Below are positions 34,901-48,218 of a DNA stretch of 64,000 bases, piece after piece. Position numbers and translations under genes: made by a program. How positions within the stretch are numbered: position 1 is the first letter of the stretch; every line of letters begins with the position of its first letter. The notes beneath the pieces are model-generated. The model saw nothing but the letters and a program-made list of their open reading frames with translations. It had not been told where the DNA came from and made no database searches. Origin of the DNA: Hoplostethus atlanticus (lineage: Eukaryota > Chordata > Actinopteri > Trachichthyiformes > Trachichthyidae); the NCBI GenBank assembly GCA_034670405.1, contig JAXDDX010000147.1, forward strand, positions 995,001 to 1,059,000. The letters are read 5' to 3'.

Positions 34901-37900
34901 ACTGGTAAAAGCTGAAGGTGATGAGGTGTTCGGGGAGGAGCAGCTCGATAAAACCCGGGCTCTGTGCGTTGGGCAGCGCTGGCGGAGTCTGGGAGGGCGT
35001 GGATGGACCGCGGGATTAGCGCCAATTGGGAAACCACACTCATTTGTTTCCCCAAGGACGTTAAAACAAACACTGGAGATAATAATTGTCAAGGGCTACT
35101 TGATGCAGGACTGGATAAATAACAGTCAAAGAAAAAAGGAAGTTTAACGTCGGCTTCCTTCTAAAACTGCCTTGAACCAAAGCAAGAAACAGCAGGACGC
35201 CAGCAGATCTGAGAGCAGCCTGGGTGCCAGATACACACACACACACAAGTAGTGAAAACATGAAACTCATTTTGAAACAGAACATGAAACAGAATGTCTC
35301 CAGTTGTGAAGTTGCTGTTTTAGGAAAACCTAATATATCCTTCAGCCGGTCAGTGAAGGTTTCCCACTGACCACAGCTGCATAAAAACAGACAGTAATGT
35401 TTTTATGACAAGGCAGTTTCCAAACCACTGAGCAGGTGCTGGCCTTAAAGAGCCACTGACCCTGAGAGAATTTATCAGTCTGGTTTCAGTTTTAGTGTCC
35501 ATGAAGCTCGATTTGGGTCCAGAGAATTTGGACAAACAGCTTACAGTTAAGATCAGCAGCAAAATGACAATTTAGTTTAGTTTAGTGTTGATTTATCATG
35601 TCTGCACTGCAAAACATCAAACAGGCCTGAGGAACATTCAATTAATTCAGACATCTTCTGGTCAGAGGAACGTATTATTCAGCTTTTTCACAAGGAATTA
35701 CACATGAAAACCTCTGATGCACCAAACACAACAGCCGACGCAATCCAGGCCCGGTTACAGCGGTGATGAAGGATGCACCGACACGAAACTAACGCCTGCA
35801 GCATTCCTAATATTTAGTATACTTTGAATCTCCTGCCAGCCCAGAGCCCATGTTGTAAATCACAGGAAGGAATGATAACTTCACAACCTGTTTTTATTGT
35901 CAATCTTCCAACATGGTGGTGTGGAAGTAGAACTATTGTAGGGATGGAGAAACATCCTGCGCCTCCTGCTGTTGAAGGTCCTCACACTCACTCCTACTTT
36001 ATGCTGGAAGGGACCAATGAGACCTTATCCAGTAAGGAAGACACTGTGATGTGTTCATGACCTCGAGGCTCTCCAGAATAATGGGATCTTTGTTGAAGAA
36101 AAGAAACACAGCTCGTAGTTTTACGTGTGTTAGAATATTATTGGCTGTTGTTGGGTTGAGGTGACTCCGGACCAATGAGGAGACTCGAAAACTAAAACAT
36201 CTCCATGTATCTTCATGTAATCTTCACTATGAAACTTTTTTACTACTATTAATATACTATTACTATTATTTAGTGTCACTGTTGAAAGTGAGGGAAAGGG
36301 AATCAACGACGCTCTCAATGCTGTGTGGCAGCTGATTTCACTGACTAATACGCTGTCAGCCAGAGAGGAGGAAGTGATCTTTGAACTCAGCTGCCGTAGG
36401 GCTTGGTAGGAATGAAAACCTGCAGACTCTTGGGCCCAGGCGACGCATCGGTCAGTCATCAGTCAGACGCAATCACGCGCTAGATTATGACAAACTGAAG
36501 GAATATTGCAGCTCATCAGGACAAGAGTGTGACAAACCAGATGACCTCCGCCCTGTAATGAATGACATTTATGTCCACTCACCATGACACACTGCAACAC
36601 AGTGCAGTATTCTCTAGATCAGGGCTACTCAACTTTACATAGCTCAAGGGCCACACAGCAAGATACAGCTGTGTCAAAAATCTTTTGGTCATATAAAACT
36701 ATTTTGTAGTGTTATTTCAAGCCACATGGATATCAAATGGTTAAATGACAATAAGTAGGCTTTATTCATTAAATGTAAAAGTGTTAGATTGCTGTTGCAA
36801 TAAATCACAAGAATGTTTAATAAAATAAATATAGGCATATTAAATTGAAATCAGGTCTGAGTATATCAAATTATTCCCAGATGGATATGTAATTCCAAGT
36901 CACCGTGATAGCTATCATGGTGACGTGAACGTTTGCCCGTTTTGGTGCTGCTATTGTTCTCTGGCAAAGGAGGCACATTGGTTTGTTATTTACCTCAACA
37001 AAAGCAAATTCTTCCTCCCATGTTTTTTGAAATACCCTGTGTTCATCAGAAATGTTACGTTTTGCCGGTTTTGCCATGACTTGAGAGTAGGCGAGGCTAG
37101 ACTTCCTGCACAGTTGGGGCTTTCACATGATCCATGCAAAGCGTCGGCGTCAACAGCAGGTTGAGCGCGACCCCTTCACGTGGTCAGCGCCAGGAGAATT
37201 ACATTACATTCATTACTTAAACACTGTCGAGTTTTTAAAATGACAGCATTCAGGAAAGAATAGAGTGGAGTTCAATTTCGGACTACAGCCCGCTATCAGC
37301 CGTAGCTAACCACACCGCCAATGATCATACTAGCAGCCATAGAAGTGAATATAGACTGGCTGCATATACGAACCTGTACTAAACTGTCAACCAGCCTGGT
37401 AGTCTCAGTCTGTAAACCGATATCATTCCATGCCAGACTTTTTAGTCAGATGGTGGTATGATTTAAGCGTCATGTTGTATAACTCGGGATGCTCCGACAC
37501 ACATAAAACAAGTTTCTCCACCATTGATTGTTTTTTTATTTCGCGGTTATGATATCAAACTGTGCTGTGATTGGTTTCGCGTCGCAGAGATCAGCGTTGC
37601 GAATGTCAAAGTTGATTATAGTTGAACTTTGAGCGCAGCGTCAGAGGCTCTGCCAGCGTCTGCGCCCAGGTGCACAACGCCGAGGGCGGCAGCGACGCTT
37701 GCCAAATAGGAAATCAATAGCAGTGCCAGCGCCGAGCGTTTTTGTCGCTGATCATGTGTTGTTTTATCTTCTTTGTTGATCCCACGATTGCTAAATAAGC
37801 ACAGTATGCACGATCGCCATCTTGTGGTCATTAAGAATTTAGTTTAGAAATGGTTTATGTTCATTGAAATGAGAATATTATTTTTTTATTGGCAGTTGCT

Positions 37901-40900
37901 ATGACAATAAAAATTCAACCAAGGGCCGCAATAATATTAACCTCAGGCCGCATGCGGCCCGCGGCTCTAGATCTTGTTCTCTTTTTTCTATTATTGATTT
38001 CCATGCAGGGTTACTAAGCCTTTTTGCAACATCAAACTCCAGGACTTCTCCAGGACTACCCCAGGACTAGTCCAGGACCTCCAGCAGCATCTCCAGGACC
38101 AGTATTCATCCAGGACCAGTATCTCTGGTCTCCATTGAACATGTGGTGTGAATGTCCAGGTCTTATTTCTGCTCCAACTATCTCTTAGGACCGAAACTAT
38201 CAGGACATTTCTGATCTGAAGTGGCTCAACAAGCAGCCAAGCTGGAACATTCAACACTTCAATGGTTGGAGGAAAAGATCAGCAACACATTCCCAAAACT
38301 AAATGACCATGTTACATTTTCCTTAACTTTTCCAGGCCTGGAAAACATGTCTTTGAACTTTTCCAGGTTTTCCATGACGTAGGAACCTTGTCCATAGCTT
38401 CCAATCAGTGCAGTCAGTCAGGTTCCAACAGAAAACCATATGCATACTGTATAGGAAACAAACCTATTTCCTAAATTTCTATTTTTATCTTTTATATACT
38501 ACTTATACTTTCATATACTGCATCATAAGATATACACATTTCTGTAATTTTGCTGAAAAGAATTGTGTACTTATAAGGTAATCAAAGAATAAATATCGCC
38601 TCATTCTACAACATATTTCAGAATCAGAACTGTACGGTTAGTAGTTTCCTCATATCAAGTAATCTGTAATGGATTACAATAGGAAGAAGTGACTAGGGAA
38701 GGGAAGGGAGGTTGAGTAATCTATTGTTTTGTAAGACAGAGGGAACAAAGTCACCCTAAAAAATAGTAAATGTCACTGCTGAGTCAGGTTAACTAATTGG
38801 CACGTGTGTGTGTGTGTTATCTGCCCTTTGAACTGCAGGCCCCATGCTAACATTTTAGCATACACTATGTTGGGTGATAGTAGGCCCCATGTTATGAGCC
38901 TGCTGTCACTCAACATAGTGTATGCTAAACTGTTAGCATGGAGTCTACTATCACTCAACATGGTGTATGCTAAAGTGTTAGCATGGAGTCTACTATCACT
39001 CAACATAGTGTATGCTAAAGTGTTAGCATGTAGCACTGGGGCCAACGATCTACCGGGGACACGTGGATGATCGTGTCTGTGTTCTCATCACTTAAAGAGA
39101 AAGATCTCCCAAAAACGTGGACCCAACAGAAACTTCCATTTTATAAACTACTGACTTACTCATTGTGCTATAGAAGGTTTGATAGTAAATCTGTCTGATA
39201 CAGGAGCTGATTGTTGGTTATATTTGTTTTCTTGCTTTTATCCTACAGCACTTTGTAACTTTAAGAAACGTGCTAGTGCTAAATACTTGGGCTGGCCTTT
39301 CAGATACCGTATATTCAACAAAAGAAGATGTATCTAAAATCTGTAGATATTCTGGTGACCCATGTGGTGTAAACTGAATATACCCATGTGAATGGTTTAG
39401 CCTGCCCTATATTTGGTTTAGCCCATGTTAAGGTATAAAAGGGGCAAGGGGGAAGCCTTCGGGGCTTCCGTATTTAGCATGTACAAAGAAGACGTGTTAT
39501 TAAAGCAAGCTCTTGGTACACACCTTCGTAGAGTGAACTCACGTTATTAACTAGATAACACGACAACCCAGAGGTGCTTGAGGGGGTCCACAGCAAAATG
39601 AGGAATAGTTTAATATATTAATATTACATTTTAAATTATCCCTATAACAGAATGTACAAGGCTGACTATTGTAATCATAGACTTGACTGTCTCCTCTATT
39701 ATATCCCCACCTACAGTGTAGACAGTTATAAAATATTAAATCAACAACGGAAATCTTCCCACATGGGTCCCTACTGTGTGTCTGTTGGAGACGCTCTGGT
39801 TTAAAGACTACCACCCTTGCTCACTCCATGTATGGTCACCACGGGGGAACCAGTGGAGAAATCGATGACTTGCTTTCTGAAGTCTTTTCCCCATATTAAG
39901 ACACAAGGATATGATCTCCTCTCCAAAAGAGATTGTCACTGAGTCAGGATAGACACATCAGCATGTTAACCTTCTGGATTGTTTGAGTGTGTTACCAAGT
40001 ACTTAGTCTGACTCAAACAATGGTTCACTGTTTCATCTAGTCTTCGCAACTCACAGATGGGTAATTTTCCTTTTAGAAGTTAAAGTCGGTGTATCTGGTT
40101 GGTTTGAACCAGGATTCACAGTATCGGCACTATCCAGGTAAGGCTTCGGCTCCTCCCTGTCCGTCATCAGTGTCAAAAGTGCAGTATCATCAGAGAATTT
40201 GATGATGTGATGGTTAGGGGCTCTGGCCACACAATCATTGGTCTAGATCAGGACTCTGCAAATGGCAGACTCGGGTCTGGGTCTGGATCCAAGCGATGGT
40301 TCTATCCGGACCAAGCTACATTCATTTCTCATGCCAGAGGTACATCACACGGGATATACTACAAGACGTCAGAACGTTTCGAAAAAAAAACAACGTAGGC
40401 GAACACTGCGAGCTGGGAAAGGTCACGTCTACCCCCCTACGGCAACCAACCATGGAATATTTGGACCTACTTGTTGCTGTTTAGTCATGCTGCTCATAGG
40501 TCAAATGCCCTCATATATTTCAACCATGATGGTGTTACTGACCCTGACCAGCTGCTGCCTGTTGGTGAGGGAGGAACAGACCAATGTATGAAATATGGGT
40601 TGATGTCCAGCTGATGCATTTTGCAGAGCAGTATGTATGGTGAGTCTATGAACAGCACTCCAGATGAATGCTCTGCTGTCGCTCTCAGTCTCTCTCAGCC
40701 GGACTTCTCAAGAAAGAAAAGTGAAACTGTCAGGAGCGTGGCAGAATGCCAACATTCCTTGCGGGGGTGAAGACCTGAGTTCTCCCTGACTTAGTAGTAC
40801 TTTATTAATTACTCTGTATCTACTCTCCATATATTCATATACGCAACTATCTATTCTCTCCTTTTAATAATTTTAATGTATTTTTTTCCTTAATATAAAG

Positions 40901-43900
40901 CACTTTGCGCTGCATCGCATCGCATCAGTAACACACTCCTGCAGATTCCTCCTCTACAACATCAGGAGGATTCGCCCCTTCCTCACTGATGAGACAGCGC
41001 AGGTGCTCATCCAGGCTCTTGTTATCTCCCTCCTGGACTACTGCAACCACCCCAAGTTCTCCCACACAACTACCCTTCTCCGTTCTCTACGCTGGCTCCC
41101 TGTAGCAGCTCTCATCCAGTTTAAGATTCTAGTGAATTTGAACTAGTGAATTTGCCACTGACACCTGTAACCACGCTGCCCCCCGGTGGCGGTGGACTCA
41201 CATTGCAGCTCTCCCTATTGTCCTGCCGATGAGGGAGGAGAAGGGAGAAGACTCTGAGAGGACCGTCGCACTCCTCCACCGTCCGGTTCAGCTCCTGGCA
41301 GCTCGTCACCACGGTGTAGTAGTGGGTGGGGATGGGGGTGGCGTCTGCTGAGGACCTGGACAGAAGATACAGGTTAGAGACAGACAGACAGACTGGCGGA
41401 CGGGCAGACAGGCAGACAGGCAGACAGACAGACAGACAGACAGACTGGCGGACAGACAGACAGACAGGTCTTTGAAAGGTCAAAGTTCAAATCATTAAAA
41501 GTTTGAGAGCAGAAACTTGGTGGAAACTTTGAGCGGAGAGACGCCACGGAAAAGACTGAATGAGTCTGCCCACACACACACATCAAATCTAACGGTTAAC
41601 CTTTGACCCTTACTCTTGTATCTTGTCCGCGGTGTCCCGGAGGCCGTCATAGTTGTAGTCAAACACGGGTCCGGCCAGAACGTTGACACCGTTGTTTTCA
41701 TCAGCGTAACGCCTCAGCAGCGTCCCCTGCAGGTAACCCCACACTCCTGCGGGGACATTACATTACATTAGTCATTTAGCTTTTATCCAAAGCTTACAAT
41801 AACTGCATTCAACATAGGTAGGCAAGAGAACTACTAGTCACCAGAAAGTGCATTTCCTTCCTAAACAAGCAACTAAGAGCAGAACCAGTGCTAAGGTAAA
41901 ATATCAATAAGTTATCTACCTACTTTTTATTGAATGAGACAAGTAAGGGAAGCTAATAAACAAAAGCTAAGAGGAAGGGTCAGGGTAGTATCTCTTGAAG
42001 AGGAAGGGTCAGGGTAGTGTTTCTTGAAGAGGAAGAGTCAGGGTAGTGTTTGTTGAAGAGGAAGGGTCAGGGTAGTGTTTCTTTAAGAGGAAGGGTCAGG
42101 GTAGTGTTTGTTGAAGAGGAAAGGTCAGGGTAGTGTTTCTTTAAGAGGAAGGGTCAGGGTAGTGTTTGTTGAAGAGGAAGGGTCAGGTTAGTGTTTCTAG
42201 AAGAGGAAGGGTCAAGGTAGTGTTTCTTGAAGAGGAAGGGTCAGGGTAGTGTTTGTTTCTAGAAGAGGAAGGGTCAGGGTAGTGTTTCCTGAAGAGGAAG
42301 GGTCAGGGTAGTGTTTCTTGTAGAGGAAGGGTCAGGGTAGTGTTTCTTGAAGAGGAAGGGTCAAGGTAGTGTCTCTTGAAGAGGAAGGGTCAGGGTAGTG
42401 TTTCTTGAAGAGGAAGGGTCAGGGTAGTGTTTCTATAAGAGGAAGGGTCAGGGTAGTGTTTCTTGAAGAGGAAGGGTCAAGGTAGTGTTTCTTGAAGAGG
42501 AAGGGTCAGGGTAGTGTTTGTTTCTAGAAGAGGAAGGGTCAGGGTAGTGTTTCTAGAAGAGGAAGGGTCAGGGTAGTGTTTCCTGAAGAGGAAGGGTCAG
42601 GGTAGTGTTTCTTGTAGAGGAAGGGTCAGGGTAGTGTTTCTTGAAGAGGAAGGGTCAAGGTAGTGTCTCTTGAAGAGGAAGGGTCAGGGTAGTGTTTCTT
42701 GTAGAGGAAGGGTCAGGATAGTGTTTCTTGAAGAGGAAGGGTCAAGGTAGTGTCTCTTGAAGAGGAAGGGTCAGGGCAGTGTTTCTTGAAGAGGAAGAGT
42801 CAGGGTAGTATCTCTTGAAGAGGAAGGGTCAGGGTAGTGTTTCTTGAAGAAGAAGGGTCAGGGTAGTGTTTCTCGAAGAGGAAGGGTCAGGGTAGTGTTT
42901 CTATAAGAGGAAGGGTCAGGGTAGTGTTTCTTGAAGAGGAAGGGTCAAGGTAGTGTTTCTTGAAGAGGAAGGGTCAGGGTAGTGTTTGTTTCTAGAAGAG
43001 GAAGGGTCAGGGTAGTGTTTCTAGAAGAGGAAGGGTCAGGGTAGTGTTTCCTGAAGAGGAAGGGTCAAGGTAGTGTCTCTTGAAGAGGAAGGGTCAGGGT
43101 AGTGTTTCTTGAAGAGGAAGGGTCAGGGTAGTATCTCTTGAAGAGGAAGGGTCAGGGTAGTGTTTCTGGAAGAGGAAGGGTCAGGGTAGTGTTTCTTGAA
43201 GAGGAAGGGTCAGGGTAGTGTTTCTCGAAGAGGAAGGGTCAGGGTAGTGTTTCTATAAGAGGAAGGGTCAGGGTAGTGTTTCTTGAAGAGGAGGGGTCGG
43301 GGTAGTGTTTCTTGAAGAGGAAGGGTCAGGGTAGTGTTTCTAGAAGAGGAAGGGTCAGAGTAGTGTTTCTTGAAGAGGAAGGGTCAGGGTAGTATCTCTT
43401 GAAGAGGTGGGTTTTCAGCCTGCGGTGAAAGATGGGCAGCGACTCTGCTGTCCTGACATCAGTGGGGAGTTCATTCCACCACTGTTGGGCCAGGACAGAG
43501 AAGAGCTGTGACCGTGTAGATCGGCCCCCAGGGGCCTCTGAGCGACAGGGCAACCAGTCACCTCGAGGCAGCAGAGCGAAGTGGTCGGGCGGGAGTGTAA
43601 GGCTTGACCATAGCCTGGAGGTAAGAAGGAGCTGTTCCTTTCACTGCCCTATAGGCTAGCACCAGGGTCTTGAACTGGATGAGCTGCTACAGGGAGCCAG
43701 TGGAGAGAACAGAGAAGGGTAGTTGCCCCGTTACCCATATATCGGTCACTGTGTTCTCTGTCGACCACATTCTGTAATAGCGTTCAATAACGTTTGTTGT
43801 AAATTAATTATTCAATTAAAGGTAGTAAAGTATCGAAGAGTTTCCCTGAAGCTGTGCTGCTAACTGGTTTCAGTGGAGAGTTTTAGTGTCCATGATGGTC

Positions 43901-44612
43901 TAAATGTGTCACTAAATACTTTTGATTTTTTTGGGCATAAAAATGGTCAAATTCCAACATATCGGCACCAAATATTGGCAGTTCCTATACAGAAATATGA
44001 ATATCAGTATTGAAACACCATATCAGTTGAACCAAAAGGCATATATGAGTATGGTTTACTACTACTGTCTCTGTGTACCTACATTTAATATCAATACGAC
44101 TTTTAACTGTATATATTTGAAACTCATTTATTGAAATAACGTCTTGTACCTCTGACCCCGGCACTCCAGAGGGCCCCGCTGCCTCAACCTGGTATATTTT
44201 CATCTACTTTCATGTAGCAGCAGTTAAATTTGCTTTTGACGTTTATGTTTATGTCTTTATGACTTGATAGATGGAGAGGTAATCCATGAGCTGGTTTACA
44301 AGGAAATTTGAACTTGGAACAAGAATAGCGACTGGGAGGATGAGTAAAATACACTGGAACAAAGTGAGCTGATCACAGTTCACAATCCTTAAATGGATTG
44401 GAAAATAAAAGTGCTTTTATAAGCTTTGTAAGTATTTTTGGTACCTCATAAGGTAACTGCGATCTGTTTTCCTCTGACTTCGACCTTTGACCTCCTTCTT
44501 ATTGGCTGCAATGTTGTTGATCTTGGAATTGAAGTGAAGTTTATTCTGCTGGCAGCTAAACGCCTCAGATGTAAAAAGTAAATGTAAATGTCTCTAATCT
44601 AAACACACAGAG

Positions 44613-44655
<43 letters not shown>

Positions 44656-44826
44656 TGTGTGTGTGTGAGAGAGAGAGATAAAAAAAAAAAGAGAAATGGA
44701 GTGGGTGAGTTTCTTTGTGTGTGTGTGTGTGGACAGAGAGTGTGTGTGTGTGTGGACAGAGTGTGTGTGTGTGTGTGGACAGAGAGTGTGTGTGTGTGTG
44801 GACAGAGTGTGTGTGTGTGTGGACAG

Positions 44827-44858
<32 letters not shown>

Positions 44859-45777
44859 GACAGAGAGTGTGTGTGTGTGTGGACAGAGTGTGTGTGTGTG
44901 TGGACAGAGTGTGTGTGTGTGTGGACAGAGAGTGTGTGTCCCGTCCTGATAAGCCGTCTCAGGACAATGTGTGTCAGGCTGTCCTCTCTCTGACCTCATC
45001 TGACTCCTCCTCTTGTTTCTGTCCTTTCTCTCTTCGTCTCCATGTCTCATATTGATGCGACTTCAATATGTCGAATATCGAATTCAGTATCCAATTTTGT
45101 AAATGTTCAATACTTTCACCAAATTAAAAGTTAAAAGAAGAAGAAGAAGAATATTAAGACTTGTTTCAAGATATTTGGATTTTAACACTTAATACTTATT
45201 AATAATTATTAACTTGTTGATTGTTGTTCAGAGTAGCCGGGGTATTTTTCATTTCACTCATTATGGTTTCACCAATATCGTTTTTTGAAGGCCAATAAAA
45301 TAATTTTAGACAAAAGTTGCTTATTTTGTGCCGATGTTCATCCTCTAAATCTAATGTTTTTAACTTTAACTTCAAATTCAACCATTACAAGTACTCAGTG
45401 TTTTACCCCAAATTGTATTCTTGGTAGGGTGTCTGGTCCATCCACTCCCAATGTTGATCAATATCCAATATTTAATAAAATAACAATATATCAGCAAATA
45501 CATATATGAGTCTAACTCTCTTATTTCCTCTTACTATTTACTACTTACTACTCATTTTATTTTATTTTCACATCGTTGATAAACTTTACTCTTTATTACT
45601 ATCATTTGTTGCTGTGGAGACCCCCCCCCCCCCCCCCCCCCCCTCCCCTCACAGATCAATAAATCATCTTAATTCATCTTAAATTGTCTGCAGACTCACT
45701 CTTGAAGGCGGGGTACATGGGGACGGTGTTGGTGATGAGAGACACGTCGTATCTGGACTCGGGAGACGTGGCGAGCT
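28094..45777 (-). CDS. enpp2: enpp2 exons 22-25: nuclease-like domain and C-terminus
   Basis: Exon 22 (45700-45777) carries [18 protein letters not shown]. Exon 23 (41614-41746) carries the Ca-loop DYNYDGLRD (about residues 744-752). Exon 24 (41202-41355) carries [12 protein letters not shown] and [12 protein letters not shown]. Exon 25 (28094-28264) carries [27 protein letters not shown] and the C-terminal [14 protein letters not shown] then TAG. The last two coding exons are separated by about 12.8 kb of repeats. A (CAGA)n run starts within 10 bp after the stop (28064-28088), so it lies in the 3' UTR. A minus-strand ATTAAA at 27744-27749 is a weak poly(A) signal candidate. Confidence 0.92.
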
Positions 45778-47200
45778 CTGTGGACACAAACACACAAACA
45801 CACAACACACAAACACACAAACACACAAACACACAAACACACAACACAAACACACAAACACACAAACACACAAACACACAAACATACAACACAAACACAC
45901 AAACACACCGCCGTCAACCACTTGTACTCAGACGAGGCAGAAGGTTCGTCCTGGACGGCGTGTTGTCCTGTTCTGCGTCTGTAATGGTCATGTGACGTGC
46001 ACACCCAGAAACACTTCACACTTTAAGACGCTTTACTCAGCAGCATTCAAGACCTTTTCAGTTCAGATGCTGTGATTTAAGACATGTTAAGACTTTTTCA
46101 GGACCTGCAAGCACCCTGGAAATACGTCTGCAAACAGCAAATAAATAAACAAAGACTGAAGAACACCCAGTGAAACGCTGCACGAAGGTTAAAGAGGTGA
46201 TGAAGGTGTGTTCATGTCCTGACTGGTCCAATAACACAACCAGGGTTCTCATGGGTTCTTTACTGCAACGCTACTGTTGTGTGAAAAGCTTCTGTAGCAG
46301 CTGATAATGTGACGTGTCATAAATGAAATCAAATACATTTTTACATTAACACAATAACAATAACTACTTCAAAAGGGGTGGCCGATGATGTCATAATAAT
46401 ATTGACTGTAACAATGTGATGTCGTCACATTAAGAGGCTTCATCTTATTTTTAACTCACTTTTAGGGGCATTTTATCACAAGTCACAGTCATGTCACTTG
46501 CTGCACCTTTTTTATTTTATTGTTTTTTAACTGATGTTTGCATGAAAGCCCTTCCAAGTTGTGGTTTCCGGAGGTTTCCTACCGGGGGGGAAGAGGAAGC
46601 CGTGGGCCAGGTGGCTGCGGCGGCTGTAGGCGGTGCAGCTCTGGCTGTGGTCCGCCGCCACCCTGGGATCCGCTCTGAGACACTGGCTACCAGCAGGAAG
46701 CTCCGGCGTCGGCGTCGAGTCCTCCTGAGAGACACCCGACATGGACCGGGGGGAGAGGAGGGAGACAAAACCCAGCAGACATTTAGACGTTGACTAGATG
46801 TTGACAGGACGTCCTGCAGCAACGTTGACAACCGGCAAAAACTTGAGACGCTTTTGTTTTGTTGTTTTGTGAAATCGGGACATAAATATTTTTCTGATGC
46901 AGTCAGGACTCATATTGAACCAGGAAACCGTTCTGGGTTGACGGTGAAGATATTTAGGTTGCAGGCAGCAGCAGACTGACTGACGCATCGACGAGCGTCT
47001 GAGTGTTTGTTGGGATATTCTACTGTTGCTCTGGATAAAAAGGACCTACAATAAAACCTACAATGTCAAATGTTATTGTAAATGAAATGAAATGAAATGA
47101 AAAGAAATTAAATCAATCAGGTATTGATGACTTGTTATTGGTGTTTCATTTAGCGAGCCCAGTCTCAGTCTAATATGATCTAATGGCGTTGCAGCATCAG

Positions 47201-47252
<52 letters not shown>

Positions 47253-47360
47253 ATGAAAGAGGTGAAAGAGAAGTGTGAACCGTACAGCATGAGGTGCTCT
47301 GATGCCATCAGCTGCAGCAAGGGAGTGTTGCAATGTAAATAAGTGTGTGTTTCTGATGCC

Positions 47361-47396
<36 letters not shown>

Positions 47397-47503
47397 GTAA
47401 GTGTGTTAAAAATAAAATGCATTATTATTAAAGTGAAACACGGTGCTAAAATGTGTCTCTATACAAGTACATTAATGTACTTTACATTAATGTAATGTGT
47501 ACA

Positions 47504-47576
<73 letters not shown>

Positions 47577-48187
47577 TTATGCATGCCTGACCAGCTGCAG
47601 CTTATAAAACTGAAGCATGTCTGCGTATGTAAACATCTGCTAAACACACGTGTTCAGGCTCAGGGTCGAGGCTGGTGTGTTTACTGGTTTCTGGTTTCGA
47701 CACGCTTCCTGCAAACACAAACACGCGTGTTGTTGCCGTGGGCGGGTGGCGGCGGGCGGCGGCGGCGGCTCGCCTCGGGTTTTACAGCTTCAGGAAATGA
47801 AACCCTGGGACTCGTGAGTTCTGCTTCACGCCTTTATGTTTCGGTAACAGAAGGTTTTTCATACGAGCGTTGTCAGCGATAGGAGTCTGATTCCTGAGGT
47901 CCGTCTGAACGTCACCCGCTTATTCCGCTTCTTCCAGCGTGACTTGACTGTTAAAGACTCCCAGACAGACATGTGACCTGTTTTCTGATTGGTCCACTAA
48001 TGTTGCCATTTTGACCGAAGTAAGTGGCCAATTTGGAAAAGTATTTAAGATCGATCAACGAAGGCTTTCTGCTGAAATGTGTTTTCCTGTACCACTAAAT
48101 CCGTTCCTTCAACAGGTTCTGAATTTGTCTCTACTGGTTTCTACTCCATGCACTTTGTAAAAGCGAGGTTGTGAGAGTTTTGTTCTT

Positions 48188-48218
<31 letters not shown>

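Noticed and set aside
41975-43405. CRISPR-like appearance of 29-bp repeats
   Set aside because: Units are contiguous with no unique spacers, the host is a vertebrate, and the unit comes from a LINE end. The same holds for the arrays at 16757-17963 and 61327-61632.
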